A stretch of 7,736 nucleotides of DNA from Deltaproteobacteria bacterium (lineage in GTDB: Bacteria; Desulfobacterota; Binatia; Bin18): the NCBI GenBank assembly GCA_016200595.1, contig JACQEL010000997.1:1-7736 (forward strand). Direction: 5' to 3'. The notes below the pieces were generated by a model. It did no database searches. It was not told the origin of the DNA and saw only the letters and a list, made by a program, of their open reading frames with translations. The stretch's first letter is position 1. Each line of letters starts with the position of its first letter. The translations under genes and the position numbers were made by a program. Of this stretch, positions 7,162 through 7,736 are shown piece by piece.

Positions 7162-7200
7162 ATTTAAGCGCAGACCGCCTGTGCTAGAGCGACTCAGGCC

Positions 7201-7213
7201 GCCGCAAAGCGGC
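7201..7213. terminator. Small GC-rich hairpin directly after the upstream gene
   Basis: GCCGC-AAA-GCGGC forms a five-pair stem with a three-base loop, beginning at the base after the TGA stop at 7216-7214 of the right-hand gene. There is no run of T after it on the minus strand, so it is not a canonical intrinsic terminator. It could slow polymerase or protect the 3' end, or be chance in GC-rich DNA. Confidence 0.25.
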
Positions 7214-7736
7214 TCAGCGCCAGTAAAAGAGTCGCACTTCGCTCGTCGCGCTGACTGCGTTGCCGTCGCCGTCGAGGATGACCACATCCCACTGGATAGC
7301 CCGCAGGGACGGCGAAATTTGCCGGTAGAATAACTGCGATGGGATCGCCCAACGGGTTTCGCGCAGGCGGTTGCTGACGAGTTGCGGGTTGCTGTTCTGA
7401 TCAATGTAGCGGACGCGCACCTCGAACTGCTGTCTGTCCTGCAAGGTTCCTTCCCAAAGCAGGGTGGGCTGATCGTCCGCGCTTGCGAACACGTCCTGAT
7501 CTTTCGGGCTGACCAGGCGCGGCGGCGCAACGGTGGGGCGCGGCGGCGGCGTGGCCGTGCTGGTGGCGGTCGGCGGGTTGGTGGCGTTGGCGGGCCGCGT
7601 TTGGATAGCGGTCGCGGGCGCGGTGGGGGTCGCACTGGGTGATGCGGTGGGCGTAGCCGATGGCGCGAACGTAGCCGTCGGCGTGAAGGTCGGCGGCACG
7701 CGGAACGCCGGCATGGGCGTATCCGATGGGCCAAAA
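7214..7736 (-). CDS. Secreted or surface protein with TPT linker and Ig-like domain (C-terminal part)
   Basis: The frame is open from the right edge to a TGA at 7216-7214. Seven codons precede the first in-frame ATG (7714) and read FGPSDTP, which continues the same Thr/Pro-rich composition, so that ATG is almost certainly internal and the true start lies outside the window. About 173 residues are visible. The first 70 or so are a TPT/ATP-rich disordered linker (PTFTPTATFAPSATPTASPS). The last 100 form a beta-rich domain starting PPRLVSPKDQDVF, with a conserved-looking LLWEG, alternating strands (FEVRVRYID, WDVVILDGDGN) and a terminal RLFYWR. This pattern fits Ig-like or fibronectin-type folds in extracytoplasmic proteins of Chloroflexota. 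The N-terminal domain and any signal peptide are not visible. The gene is much richer in GC than the operon that follows and has no obvious functional link to it. Confidence 0.8.
   Translation of the reverse strand, partial: FGPSDTPMPAFRVPPTFTPTATFAPSATPTASPSATPTAPATAIQTRPANATNPPTATSTATPPPRPTVAPPRLVSPKDQDVFASADDQPTLLWEGTLQDRQQFEVRVRYIDQNSNPQLVSNRLRETRWAIPSQLFYRQISPSLRAIQWDVVILDGDGNAVSATSEVRLFYWR
7520..7736 (-). repeat. Thr/Pro/Ala low-complexity coding repeat
   Basis: Imperfect repeats of ACN-CCN-ACN type codons encode units such as TPTAT, SATPTAS and TAPATA. They make up the interdomain or stalk linker of the right-edge protein. The period is irregular, so this is low-complexity coding sequence, not an exact tandem array. 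Confidence 0.55.

Noticed and set aside
7114..7734. Minus-strand Arg/Pro-rich frame of 206 codons
   Set aside because: It is an alternative frame of the TPT-linker gene, typical of GC-rich low-complexity DNA, and runs past the real stop into the repeat.

Overview
The window looks like an accessory segment of a bacterial chromosome, probably from a member of the Chloroflexota. The main evidence is the gene cut by the right edge. It encodes a Thr/Pro-rich (TPT-type) linker followed by an Ig-like beta domain, an architecture very common in secreted and membrane proteins of Chloroflexia and Anaerolineae. This assignment is an inference from style; no marker gene is present. All four supported genes lie on the minus strand, so transcription runs from right to left as numbered.

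Reading in the direction of transcription: (1) 7736-7214 is the 3' end of the secreted or surface protein, in very GC-rich DNA. (2) 7213-6985 is intergenic. It holds a good sigma70-type promoter (TTGTAA, 17 bp, TATAAT), an adjoining dyad, and one copy of a 78-bp direct repeat. (3) 6984-1357 encodes a giant protein of about 1875 residues: helical N-terminus, a roughly 160-residue Ala/Pro/Glu linker, a long helical middle, a beta-rich module, an AAA_16/STAND-type P-loop ATPase with a winged helix, and finally a second NTPase-like module with no visible Walker A. (4) 1360-242 encodes a 372-residue partner translated from a TTG that overlaps the previous stop as TTGA. Its C-terminus carries a HEPN-type R-x4-H motif (RNQLAH), and its N-terminal part has an NTPase-like layout without a P-loop. 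(5) 241-68 is intergenic and holds the second copy of the 78-bp repeat. (6) 67-1 is the start of a further minus-strand gene with a strong ribosome binding site, cut by the window edge.

The two central genes form a tightly coupled module: a large sensor or switch-type ATPase plus a putative HEPN ribonuclease. This resembles the logic of known antiviral and other conflict systems, in which a STAND-like NTPase senses a trigger and an RNase kills or arrests the cell. I do not recognise the pair as a named system, and the defence role is inference. The direct repeat (65 of 78 bases identical, copies exactly 6913 bp apart) brackets the pair. Each copy lies upstream of a minus-strand gene start, so it is either a duplicated control region that co-regulates successive operons or the scar of a cassette insertion or duplication.
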